Under the pieces are notes generated by a model. That model did not search any database and was not told the DNA's origin. It worked only from the letters and a program-made list of their open reading frames with translations. Source: an uncultured Pirellulaceae bacterium (lineage in GTDB: Bacteria; Planctomycetota; Planctomycetia; Pirellulales; Pirellulaceae). From it: 33,598 bases of DNA. Made by a program: the position numbers and the translations under genes. Where the stretch lies: positions 1-33,598 of the forward strand of contig CALFWL010000234.1 of NCBI GenBank assembly GCA_937928215.1. The letters run 5' to 3'. Of this stretch, positions 8,498 through 16,303 are shown piece after piece; the first letter of the stretch is position 1; each line of letters opens with the position of its first letter.

Positions 8498-9373
8498 ATG
8501 CCTGACGACACCCTTCCATCGAAACGACCCCAAGCTCTGATCCTCGGTTCTGGCGATCGCAAGCCAGAACTGATCCCTGCAGCTAGGCAATTGCGTCCGG
8601 ATATAGAACGCTTCGTCGATGTCGTGCTCGAGGATTTTGCCTACCAAGAAGATCTGTCAGGACTTGATGCTGACTTGGCGATCGTGCTGGGGGGAGACGG
8701 TTCGATTTTGCGAGCCGCCCGGCAGATGGCTCATCATCAGATCCCAGTGCTTGGTGTGAATTTGGGGAAGCTTGGTTTCCTCGCGGACATTCCTCCCAAA
8801 GGCGTTGTGTCAGCGTTGGAGAAGTATGTCGCCGGGAAGTTCCATCTGGTGAATCATTTGATGATGCGAGTCGAAATCTTTCATGGTTGCGAATGCGTTG
8901 CGAATGTGCTGGCACTCAATGAGGCCGCGATTTTGGGTGGGCCACCGTTTAACATTCAGCGGATCGGGCTGGTCGTCGACGGGAAGCAAGCGACCGTTTA
9001 CTCCTGTGACGGTTTGATCATCAGCACACCGGTCGGATCGACCGCCCATAATCTTTCTGCCGGTGGTCCGATTGTTCGCAAAGACGTCGATGCGTTTGTG
9101 ATCTCGCCCATCAGTCCTCATACGCTGACGGTGCGTCCTATTGTCGACACCGCCGATCGCGTTTACGAATTCGTTGTTGATGAGCCCAACGAATCGACGT
9201 CGCTGGTGGTCGATGGACAGAAAATCGTGAAGTTGACGGCATCGCATCGAATCCAAATCAGTCGAGCCGAGCCAGTCTTTCAGTTGATCGAGGTCTCCGG
9301 GCGAAATTATTACCGCACGCTGCGAGAAAAACTCGGTTGGCGAGGCGAATTCAAATCCGCCAAAAAGAAGTAG
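8498..9373 (+). CDS. nadK: NAD kinase
   Basis: This encodes 291 residues. NAD kinase phosphorylates NAD at the adenosine 2'-hydroxyl to make NADP, using ATP or polyphosphate, in the cytoplasm. The diagnostic motifs are present and correctly spaced: GGDGS (65-69), followed by an LGVNLGKLGFLADI strand (about 84-97), NEAAI (141-145), and the DGLIISTPVGSTAHNLSAGG block (171-190) ending in GP-type residues. The last block has His where many homologues have Tyr after STA. The C-terminal beta domain with ISPHTLTVRPIV is intact. No clear Shine-Dalgarno precedes the ATG. The gene stands alone after the Popeye-like gene, convergent with the VF530 gene. Confidence 0.95.
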   Translation: MPDDTLPSKRPQALILGSGDRKPELIPAARQLRPDIERFVDVVLEDFAYQEDLSGLDADLAIVLGGDGSILRAARQMAHHQIPVLGVNLGKLGFLADIPPKGVVSALEKYVAGKFHLVNHLMMRVEIFHGCECVANVLALNEAAILGGPPFNIQRIGLVVDGKQATVYSCDGLIISTPVGSTAHNLSAGGPIVRKDVDAFVISPISPHTLTVRPIVDTADRVYEFVVDEPNESTSLVVDGQKIVKLTASHRIQISRAEPVFQLIEVSGRNYYRTLREKLGWRGEFKSAKKK

Positions 9374-9434
9374 CAAATGGCGCGGCGGCAGCCGTTGCAT
9401 CCGTATCACCTCGCTGAGCGCCTCCGCTGAATGG

Positions 9435-9710
9435 TTACTCGTAGCGCGACCTTTTGATGGATCGCAGGTACAACCGCTCGACCTTTGCACGAGCCCATTC
9501 TGTCTTGCGCAAGAACTTCAAACTGGACTTGATGGACGGATCGCTGTTGAAGCAATTGATGTTGATTCGCGCGCCCAGTTCTTCCCAGCCGAATTTTTCG
9601 ACCAAGTGTTCCAAGATGTCGGCTAATTTGACCCCATGCAACGGGTTGTTTGGCTGCGCCGGTTTCTGATTGTCGCTGGATCCGTCTCGCGAAAATACTT
9701 CGTCACTCAT
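9435..9710 (-). CDS. VF530-family (DUF2132) small DNA-binding protein
   Basis: This encodes 91 residues. After a polar 23-residue tail, residues 24-85 match the VF530 family pattern. [21 protein letters not shown] is followed by [24 protein letters not shown] and ends in KVERLYL. The family is described as small helical DNA-binding proteins; its cellular role is not well defined. The ATG overlaps the stop region of the preceding 59-residue ORF by 8 bases (ATGAGTGA), which indicates translational coupling. The gene is last in a three-gene minus-strand run behind ylqF. Confidence 0.82.
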   Translation of the reverse strand: MSDEVFSRDGSSDNQKPAQPNNPLHGVKLADILEHLVEKFGWEELGARININCFNSDPSIKSSLKFLRKTEWARAKVERLYLRSIKRSRYE

Positions 9711-9882
9711 TTAGTGCATCCAGTCGTTTTTCGATTCGGTCCAATTGCTGCTGTAGCCGCTGCAATTGATGCAAAATCAGAATGTGTGTCTTCTTCGCAT
9801 CGATTCCAACAGGGCTTTCGTCGCTATGAATTTCCGCTGCGATCTTTTCGTAGACGGCCAAGTTGATTTCCGATTGATCCAA
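9703..9882 (-). CDS. Small coiled-coil protein, 59 aa, unrecognised
   Basis: A short frame fills the gap between ylqF and the VF530 gene. I place the start at a TTG (9882-9880) because GGAG lies 9 bases upstream; there is no in-frame ATG in a suitable place. The predicted protein is charged, and its last 25 residues form a heptad-like segment ([20 protein letters not shown]), suggesting a short coiled coil. It starts 18 bases after the ylqF stop and its stop overlaps the next start by 8 bases. The ribosome-binding site, amphipathic C-terminus and perfect packing support a real gene. No function is assigned. Confidence 0.62.
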   Translation of the reverse strand: MDQSEINLAVYEKIAAEIHSDESPVGIDAKKTHILILHQLQRLQQQLDRIEKRLDALNE

Positions 9883-9899
9883 TTGAATATTCTCCGAAT

Positions 9900-10862
9900 T
9901 TAGTGGCGTCGACGTGATTCGATCTTTGCCCGGTTTTTTGCCTTGAAAGCGGCTTTGCGTTTCTCTTTCTTTTCCTTCTTCGATCGATCCTTCGCGGCCA
10001 GTTCGATCGCGAGCTCGGCAACTTCTTTTTCGATCAAGCTAGGGTTTTCCAAGGTGATTGGCCCCAGCATTCCGGACCGAAGTTCCGTGATCACGATTTT
10101 GCAAACGCGTTCGTAGTCGACGACTCCGCTGCGACCGAGGCAACCTCGTTTCTTGGCGATCGTGTCGAGCGTTTCCAGCATTTTGGCGGGCATTGGATCG
10201 AGCTGATACCGTTTTTGCAATCGATCTGGATACTGCTTGAGCAAATACTGGACGATAAACGCGGCGACGTCTTCGTACTCCATCGCGGTCTCTTTGATCG
10301 AGCCGACTGCCGCGAGCCGAAATCCGCTGCCGGGATTTTCGACCTTGGGCCATAACATGCCGGGAGTGTCGAGTAATGAAAAACCGTCCGCAATATTGAT
10401 TCGTTGCTGACCTTTCGTAACCGCTGGCTCGTTGCCGGTTTTCGCGATCGTCCGCCCGGCCAACGTGTTGACCAAAGTAGATTTTCCAACGTTGGGAATG
10501 CCGACAATCATGGCCATGATTCGTTTGCCTTCAGCTTGCTTGTGAGGCAGCATGCGAGTGCAAAGCGATGGGATGGACCGAATCTGAGGAATGTTGTCGG
10601 TGGTGATCGCTCTGGCCTTCACGCCATCCTTTCGTTCGTGCCAGGCCAGCCACTGTTTGGTCAGTTCCGGATCGGCCAGATCACTTTTGGCCAGCACCTT
10701 CAAGGTCGGCTTGTCGCCCCGCAATTCACGCAGCATCGGATTTTCGCTGCTGTACGGAATCCGAGCGTCGAGCACCTCAATCAGCAGGTCAACTTTTGGC
10801 AGGGCAGCTTTTACTTCGTTACGGGCCTTGTTCATGTGGCCCGGAAACCATTGAATTTGCAT
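9900..10862 (-). CDS. ylqF: Ribosome biogenesis GTPase YlqF/RbgA
   Basis: This encodes 320 residues from the ATG at 10862, giving the family-typical start MQIQWFPGHMNKAR; a GTG nine bases earlier is less likely. RbgA is a circularly permuted GTPase needed for late 50S ribosomal subunit assembly. The permuted order is visible: the G4 motif AKSD (about 58-61) comes first, then G1 GIPNVGKST (about 121-129) and G3 DTPG (about 165-168). After about residue 255 come the helical C-terminal region and a strongly basic tail, rich in Lys and Arg, as expected for rRNA contact. It heads a minus-strand run with the small coiled-coil ORF and the VF530 gene. Confidence 0.93.
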   Translation of the reverse strand: MQIQWFPGHMNKARNEVKAALPKVDLLIEVLDARIPYSSENPMLRELRGDKPTLKVLAKSDLADPELTKQWLAWHERKDGVKARAITTDNIPQIRSIPSLCTRMLPHKQAEGKRIMAMIVGIPNVGKSTLVNTLAGRTIAKTGNEPAVTKGQQRINIADGFSLLDTPGMLWPKVENPGSGFRLAAVGSIKETAMEYEDVAAFIVQYLLKQYPDRLQKRYQLDPMPAKMLETLDTIAKKRGCLGRSGVVDYERVCKIVITELRSGMLGPITLENPSLIEKEVAELAIELAAKDRSKKEKKEKRKAAFKAKNRAKIESRRRH

Positions 10863-11016
10863 GGCAATCACGGGGGTAGGAATCGGGCAAGCATCATAAC
10901 CGAACGAGCCTTCGCTGGCGAACGAGGCGGGAAAATGCGTGTCAAATCAACGTTGTTTGCCGGACGTGATTCAACGTAAAATAGCGACTCAAGTTTCAAT
11001 TGCATGGAGGCAAACA

Positions 11017-12015
11017 ATGCGACCGGTTTTGACCCTGATCTTCTGCTTCAGCGTGACCGCTGGAGTTCTGCTCGTTGACGACTCGGTGGCCCAGAGCAAA
11101 TCTGAATCCACGACGCCCGATGCTGATTCTTCAAGAATGTCTCGCTCCGTCAGCGAGAGCATCGAACGCGCGACCGACAACGTCAATCGAAAGCAAAAGT
11201 ACCTGCTGGCGTACCGATTCGCAAAGGGTGACAAGATTCGCTGGACGGTCGAGCATATTGCTTCAACACGAACCCAGATGGCGGGCGAGTCCGAAGAGAC
11301 ATCGTCTCGCAGTCAGTCGGTGAAATTGTGGGAGGTGACCAGCGTCGATTCCTTAGGGCAGATGACCTTCGATCATAAGATTGAATCCGTCGACATGTGG
11401 CAGAAAATCGGAGAGCAGGATCCGGTATCCTACGACAGCAAGAAGGACAAGGAAGCGCCGCTTGAGTACGAATCGATTGCGGGCAAAATTGGCAGCACGA
11501 TCGCGACGGTGTCGATCAATTCGGCAGGCCAAATCGTCGACCGTAAATCAAACCAGCCGAATCAGGCGAACTTTGGGGTAGGAGATATCGCGGTTCCGCT
11601 ACCGACCAAGCCGGTAACGATCGGCTATCAATGGAGCGTTCCAAATACTCTGCGAGCGCGAGACCGTGAGGGAAATCCACGACAACTGAAGTCACGGGTG
11701 ATCTACAAACTGGTGAAAGTCAAATCAAATAAAGCTTATATCTCATTCAAAACCGAAGTCCTGACGCCGGTTGAAAGCGAAAAGATCCGCTCGCAAATCA
11801 TGCAGCAGATGACTCGCGGCTACCTCGTTTTTGATATCGATCGAGGCTACCCCATCCGCAAAGAAGTTGAGTGGGACGAGAAAGTTCAAGGCTTTGAGGG
11901 CCCCGACAGTTTGCTTGAGTACTTAGGGAGAATGACCGAACGACTGGTCTCCAGCGGCGGCGACTCCAAAGTTACTCGCAAACCGAAGCCAGCCGGGTTG
12001 AAGCCACTTCGATAA
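11017..12015 (+). CDS. Exported protein of unknown function (possibly DUF6263-like)
   Basis: This encodes 332 residues from an ATG at 11017, chosen because GGAGG lies 6 bases upstream and the protein then begins directly with a signal peptide (hydrophobic to about residue 21, cleavage probably after VAQ near residue 28). The frame is open back to 10939, but that part has no support. The mature part starts with a low-complexity Ser/Asp stretch, then a beta-rich region with YRFAKGDKIRWTVEH, a VGDIAVPLPTKPVTIGYQW segment in the middle, and GYLVFDIDRGYPIRKEVEW near the end. This layout resembles exported planctomycete proteins of the DUF6263 type, but I am not certain. It is divergent from ylqF. 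No catalytic motif is seen. Confidence 0.7.
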   Translation: MRPVLTLIFCFSVTAGVLLVDDSVAQSKSESTTPDADSSRMSRSVSESIERATDNVNRKQKYLLAYRFAKGDKIRWTVEHIASTRTQMAGESEETSSRSQSVKLWEVTSVDSLGQMTFDHKIESVDMWQKIGEQDPVSYDSKKDKEAPLEYESIAGKIGSTIATVSINSAGQIVDRKSNQPNQANFGVGDIAVPLPTKPVTIGYQWSVPNTLRARDREGNPRQLKSRVIYKLVKVKSNKAYISFKTEVLTPVESEKIRSQIMQQMTRGYLVFDIDRGYPIRKEVEWDEKVQGFEGPDSLLEYLGRMTERLVSSGGDSKVTRKPKPAGLKPLR

Positions 12016-12150
12016 GATGCAAGAACGCGTCCATCCGTTTTTGGCATCCAGATTGCAATTGACGTGAGAATCTTCGGTTATTCTTTCTCAAGTAATGTCA
12101 CGTTACTTGATAGCAGGGGCTTACTTCGGGAATATAATACCTCAACCAAT

Positions 12151-12182
12151 AACGTTTGATACTTCCAACGTTTGATACTTCC
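12151..12182. repeat. 16-bp perfect tandem duplication
   Basis: AACGTTTGATACTTCC is present twice with no gap (12151-12166, 12167-12182), in the 283-bp non-coding stretch ahead of the DUF1080 gene and about 117 bases before its start. The rest of that stretch shows no recognisable gene. Confidence 0.9.
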
Positions 12183-12298
12183 AGTTGGGTGTAGCGGAGT
12201 GGGCTTCACTAGGATCCTTTTTGTCTCGCCGTTCGAAATCTTGGCGAAACCCACGACGATCTCTCGGCCACTCAGAACTCCTCGAAAATCCCTGAATT

Positions 12299-13051
12299 AT
12301 GGCATCAAGTCTAAACTTTTCTTCGACACGCGATAACAGGACGCGCATTTGCTCGGCACGTGGAATTTCGCTACTGATAGGTGTTTTTGCAACCGTTGTA
12401 TGCTCCGTTGCCCCAGCTCAAACAGAGCATTCCGATGCTTCGAGTGATGCTGCTACGGATCTTGAGCATGGCTTCGAGTCGATCTTCGACGGAAAGACGC
12501 TCGATGGCTGGCAGGGCCCCGTTGACGGCTACGAAGTGATCAACGGATCGATTCGGTGTAAGAAACACGCGGGCGGGACGATTTTCACGGCTGACCAGTA
12601 TTCGGATTTTATCGTAAGGTTAGAATTCAAATTGCCTCCGGGAGGAAACAACGGGCTGGCGATTCGATATCCCGGTAGTGGCGACGCGGCGTATGTCGGT
12701 ATGTGTGAGTTGCAGGTGCTGGATAACGACCATGAAAAATTCAACGGGACCAACAAGCTGGATGATCGCCAGTATCACGGTTCAGCCTACGCCATGGTTG
12801 CGGCGAAACGCGGGTTCTTGAAACCAACCGGCGAGTGGAATCGGCAGGAAGTCACGGTCAAAGGTTCAGCCATCAAAGTGTTACTCAATGGTGCCGTCAT
12901 TCTTGATTGCGATCTCGCGAAGGTGAATGATTTTATGTACTCGGCAGAAAAGCATCCAGGTAGGACTCGCACAAAAGGACACTTCGGTCTGGCCGGTCAT
13001 CACGATCCGGTTGAGTTCAGAAATCTTCGAATCAAGAAACTTCATCCATGA
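12299..13051 (+). CDS. DUF1080 family 3-keto-disaccharide hydrolase-like protein, exported
   Basis: This encodes 250 residues. An extended N-region and hydrophobic stretch (about 21-40, ending VAPAQ) form a signal peptide. The mature protein is one DUF1080 jelly-roll domain (about 58-250). It shows SIFDGKTLDGWQG (61-73), a GGTIFTADQYSDFIVRLEFK strand pair, PPGGNNGLAIRYP (113-125), ELQVLDNDHEKF with conserved Glu137, and the terminal FRNLRIKKL strand. Family members include hydrolases acting on 3-keto-disaccharides and related glycosides, outside the cytoplasm. It is first in a five-gene operon, and its stop overlaps the next ATG (ATGA). The domain is certain; the exact glycoside is unknown. 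Confidence 0.88.
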   Translation: MASSLNFSSTRDNRTRICSARGISLLIGVFATVVCSVAPAQTEHSDASSDAATDLEHGFESIFDGKTLDGWQGPVDGYEVINGSIRCKKHAGGTIFTADQYSDFIVRLEFKLPPGGNNGLAIRYPGSGDAAYVGMCELQVLDNDHEKFNGTNKLDDRQYHGSAYAMVAAKRGFLKPTGEWNRQEVTVKGSAIKVLLNGAVILDCDLAKVNDFMYSAEKHPGRTRTKGHFGLAGHHDPVEFRNLRIKKLHP

Positions 13052-13914
13052 ATAATGATCGCTGGCCACTTGGCGTTTTCGCCAGCGTCGACGCGGGGTT
13101 TGGCGTCCGATTCGATGTTGCCCAATCACTGGGCGTGCCGACCATGCACTTGCACGCTCCTTACGATATGCCTGACTCGAACGCGGCTGCTGATGCTTTT
13201 GCCGCGAGGCTCAGTGGGCTGAGCATTCGGCCGACGGCTGTCTTTGCCGGCTTCAGGGGAGAGAGTTACGACAGCATTCCCATTGTCCAACGGACCGTTG
13301 GCCTCGTACCGATGACGACGCGGGCTGAGCGTGTCGCAACGCTCAATCGTACCGTTGAATTCGCATCGAGTTTGAATGTCGATGTCGTCGGACTTCATAT
13401 TGGCTTTATCCCTCACGACAGCACCGACGCGGACTATCTTGCGATCGTGAAGACACTTCAGCAAGCGTGTGAATTTGCCCAAAGCAAAAGCGTCAGTATC
13501 CATCTGGAAACGGGGCAGGAACCGGCCGAAGTCCTGCTGACGTTTCTCAAAACCGTCGATCGAACGAACCTAGCAATCAATTTTGATCCGGCCAATATGA
13601 TTCTTTACGGATGCGGTGAACCGTTGCCGGCGTTGGAGATTCTTGGCCCTTATGTGAAAAGCGTTCACTGCAAAGATGCAACCTGGTCGGACAAGCCCGG
13701 CGAAACTTGGGGAGCCGAAGTTCCGTTGGGGCAGGGCGATGTCAACATGAGGGAATATTTGAAAACGCTGGAACGAATTGGTTATCAGGGACCGCTGACC
13801 ATCGAAAGAGAGATACCGCAGGAACCAGAACGCCAAAAAAACGAAATCGGTCACGCGGCCACTTTATTGAACGAATTGAAAAGTGAAATCTCAACTGCCG
13901 GATCGGAAGAATGA
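13048..13914 (+). CDS. TIM-barrel sugar phosphate isomerase/epimerase family protein
   Basis: This encodes 288 residues with no signal peptide, so it is cytoplasmic. It is an AP-endonuclease-2-like TIM barrel of the sugar isomerase/epimerase superfamily. The four classical metal ligands can be placed: Glu154 in SIHLETGQE, Asp180 in INFDPANM, His207 in SVHCKDA and Glu253 in LTIEREI. The GAEVPLGQGDVNMREYLKTL segment is also typical. Relatives epimerise or isomerise keto-sugars, and some act on 3-keto-glycosides as lyases or epimerases. The start ATG overlaps the DUF1080 stop and the stop overlaps the transporter start, so the genes are translationally coupled. A role in processing keto-sugars is inferred from the operon. 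Confidence 0.87.
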   Translation: MNNDRWPLGVFASVDAGFGVRFDVAQSLGVPTMHLHAPYDMPDSNAAADAFAARLSGLSIRPTAVFAGFRGESYDSIPIVQRTVGLVPMTTRAERVATLNRTVEFASSLNVDVVGLHIGFIPHDSTDADYLAIVKTLQQACEFAQSKSVSIHLETGQEPAEVLLTFLKTVDRTNLAINFDPANMILYGCGEPLPALEILGPYVKSVHCKDATWSDKPGETWGAEVPLGQGDVNMREYLKTLERIGYQGPLTIEREIPQEPERQKNEIGHAATLLNELKSEISTAGSEE

Positions 13915-15284
13915 GCACGAAGACTCGACTCTCGCTGATGATGTTTCTGCAGTTCTTCGTGTGGGGAAGCTGGTTCGCCACGCTTGGTAAATGTTTGGCT
14001 GACAATGGCCTTGGAGATTTTGGCGGCGGAGCCTACGGCAGTGCTCCGATCGCGGCGATGATTGCTCCGTTGTTTCTAGGGCTGATTGCCGACCGATTCT
14101 TTCCTTCGCAGGCCGTGATGGGAGTGCTGATGCTGTTAGGCGCGGCGATGTTATACGTGGCTGCCAAGTTCGCGTTCGCTGGCAATGGCTCCATGATGGT
14201 GTGGTGTTTGATTGGGCATATGCTGTGTTACATGCCGACGCTGGGCCTGAGCAATTCGATTGTTTTCACTCATGTTTTGGACCCGAATGAGTTCCCGGCG
14301 GTCAGAGTCTGGGGAACACTTGGCTGGATCGTGGCGGGACTGACCGTTGGATTCCTTGGCTGGTCGGGGAGCTTCTCCATCCTGTGGTTGGGAAGTGTTT
14401 CTTCGGTCGTGTGTGGCTTGTATTGCTTTACGCTTCCTCCAACTCCACCGCCCGCAGCGGACCGACCGCTCAATCTTCGAGCGATCCTGATGTTCGACGC
14501 ATTCGCGTTAATGCTCAAACCGGCATTCTTTGTGTTCATTCTCTGCTCGACTTTGTTGTGCATTCCGCTGGCGTATTATTACGGACTTGCATCGAACCTG
14601 TTGGGACAAGTTGGCTTCGAAGCACCGGCGGCAACGCTGACGCTGGGGCAAATGAGCGAAATTGGTTTCATGCTGCTGATTCCGTTTTTCTTCCGACGAC
14701 TTGGTGTCAAGTGGATGCTGGCGATTGGGATGGTAGCGTGGGTCATGCGTTACCTGCTGTTTGCCTACGGAGCATCTCAGCAAGCGAGTTGGATGATCCT
14801 GCTGGCCGTTGTTATGCATGGAATCTGTTACGACTTTTTTTTCGTTACCGGATTCATGTACGTCGACGACAAAGCGAGCAAGGATATTCGCGGGCAAGCT
14901 CAAAGCATGCTGGTCTTTTTCACACAAGGAGTCGGCATGTACTTCGGCTACATGATCGCCTTTGCAAAAAGTGGTTCCGTAGTAACGCAATACGGCGACT
15001 TGAAGGAAGCGATCACGGCGGCTCAGTCTGATGAACCGTTGACGTTTGTTCAGTCGCTCGGGCGGATGTTTTCGATGTCGTTGCCAGAGGGAGTCGATTC
15101 GACTCTGCTGAGTGAAACGATGTCGCAATGGAAGGATTTCTGGATCACTCCCGCATTCATGTCGGCCGCAATCTTGATCTTGTTCTGCGTAGCATTTCAT
15201 GACCGCATGTCGGACAGCGAGGCCGCATTGAGTTCTCCCACGGACGAATCACCGCCCACGGTCAGCGATGGAGCGTCCTCTTGA
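13911..15284 (+). CDS. MFS transporter of the nucleoside:H+ symporter type
   Basis: This encodes 457 residues, largely hydrophobic, with about twelve membrane segments. The opening LSLMMFLQFFVWGSWFATLG and the following AYGSAPIAAMIAPLFLGLIADRFFP are typical of the NupG/XapB-like nucleoside symporter family, and HGICYDFFFVTGFMYVD in the second half is another family block. Planctomycete members often sit in sugar operons, so the substrate may be a sugar or sugar derivative and not a nucleoside. The start overlaps the upstream stop (ATGA). The C-terminus is a polar tail rich in Ser, Asp and Pro. It is probably the uptake step for the product of the exported hydrolase; that is inference from context. 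Confidence 0.85.
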   Translation: MSTKTRLSLMMFLQFFVWGSWFATLGKCLADNGLGDFGGGAYGSAPIAAMIAPLFLGLIADRFFPSQAVMGVLMLLGAAMLYVAAKFAFAGNGSMMVWCLIGHMLCYMPTLGLSNSIVFTHVLDPNEFPAVRVWGTLGWIVAGLTVGFLGWSGSFSILWLGSVSSVVCGLYCFTLPPTPPPAADRPLNLRAILMFDAFALMLKPAFFVFILCSTLLCIPLAYYYGLASNLLGQVGFEAPAATLTLGQMSEIGFMLLIPFFFRRLGVKWMLAIGMVAWVMRYLLFAYGASQQASWMILLAVVMHGICYDFFFVTGFMYVDDKASKDIRGQAQSMLVFFTQGVGMYFGYMIAFAKSGSVVTQYGDLKEAITAAQSDEPLTFVQSLGRMFSMSLPEGVDSTLLSETMSQWKDFWITPAFMSAAILILFCVAFHDRMSDSEAALSSPTDESPPTVSDGASS

Positions 15285-16303
15285 TTCGTATTGGTATTGT
15301 CGGGATCGGCTTCATGGGAATGATCCACTACCTGACCTGGCAGAAGATTGCTGGCGTCAAAGTCGTCGCGATTTGCAGTCGTGACCCTGGCAAGCGAGCT
15401 GGTGATTGGACGGCAATCCGGGGAAACTTTGGTCCCGTCGGAACAATGATGGACTTGTCCGGAATCAAGGTCTTTGACTCATACGACGGCATGCTATGCG
15501 AAGACGATATCGACCTAATCGATATCACGCTTCCTCCATCCATGCACGCGGACGCATCAATCCGAGCGTTGAATTATGGCAAGCACGTTTTGTGCGAGAA
15601 ACCGTTGTCGTTGGATGTCGCCTCCTGTGACGCAATCCGAGCAGCCGCCAGTCGAGCCAACCGAAAATTGCTTGTCGCACATGTACTGCCTTACTTCCCT
15701 GAGTACGCTTGGGCGTTGAAGGAGGTTCACAGCGGAAAATATGGAAAACTGATCGGCGGTTCGTTCGAAAGAGTCATCGCCGATCCCGCTTGGTTGAGCA
15801 ACTATTGGTCCGCCGAACAGATCGGTGGTCCCTTGTTCGACTTGCACGTCCACGATGCTCACTTCATCAGGTCGCTGTTTGGAATGCCAACCAAAGTGGT
15901 TACGGACGGTTCGATGAGGGGTGAGTTACTCGAACATTGGCACTCTCAATTCGGTTTCCAAGATCCTGACCTTCGCGTTCATGCGACCAGTGGCGTGATT
16001 GATCAGCCCGATCGACCGTTTCTGCACGGGTTCGAAATTCGGATGGGGCGTGCATCGTTAAAGTTCGAGTTTGCCATCACGGGAGGCCAAGCCAATTATT
16101 CATGCGTGCCGACGTTGCTGACAAGTGACGGTCAAGTCAAGCATCCGGAGCTCGGTGACGGTGACCCCATGCTTGCTTTCGAATCCGAATTACGACACGT
16201 CGTTGATGTCATCGCAAAAGAGGCAAAGCTCGGCCCGTTGGATTCCATACTGGCCCGAGATGCAATCGAAATCTGTCAACGACAACTGGAAGCGATCAAA
16301 TGA
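15281..16303 (+). CDS. Gfo/Idh/MocA family NAD(P)-dependent oxidoreductase
   Basis: This encodes 340 residues from a TTG start that overlaps the transporter stop (TTGA). The N-terminal Rossmann fold has GIVGIGFMG (5-13). The family EKP signature follows, with GKHVLCEKPLSLD (100-112). The C-terminal alpha/beta domain has GGPLFDLHVHDAHFI (182-196), which carries the usual catalytic Asp and His residues. No Tat signal is visible, so the enzyme should be cytoplasmic. Family members oxidise or reduce sugar hydroxyls, including the C3 position of glycosides. In this operon it would be a natural partner for a DUF1080 hydrolase and a TIM-barrel enzyme. Confidence 0.9.
   Translation: MIRIGIVGIGFMGMIHYLTWQKIAGVKVVAICSRDPGKRAGDWTAIRGNFGPVGTMMDLSGIKVFDSYDGMLCEDDIDLIDITLPPSMHADASIRALNYGKHVLCEKPLSLDVASCDAIRAAASRANRKLLVAHVLPYFPEYAWALKEVHSGKYGKLIGGSFERVIADPAWLSNYWSAEQIGGPLFDLHVHDAHFIRSLFGMPTKVVTDGSMRGELLEHWHSQFGFQDPDLRVHATSGVIDQPDRPFLHGFEIRMGRASLKFEFAITGGQANYSCVPTLLTSDGQVKHPELGDGDPMLAFESELRHVVDVIAKEAKLGPLDSILARDAIEICQRQLEAIK

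Noticed and set aside
8810-9490. 226-codon minus-strand frame
   Set aside because: Antisense to nadK, whose motifs are intact.
14508-15200. 230-codon minus-strand frame
   Set aside because: Antisense to the MFS transporter gene; composition (His, Arg, Gln rich) is typical of a shadow frame.
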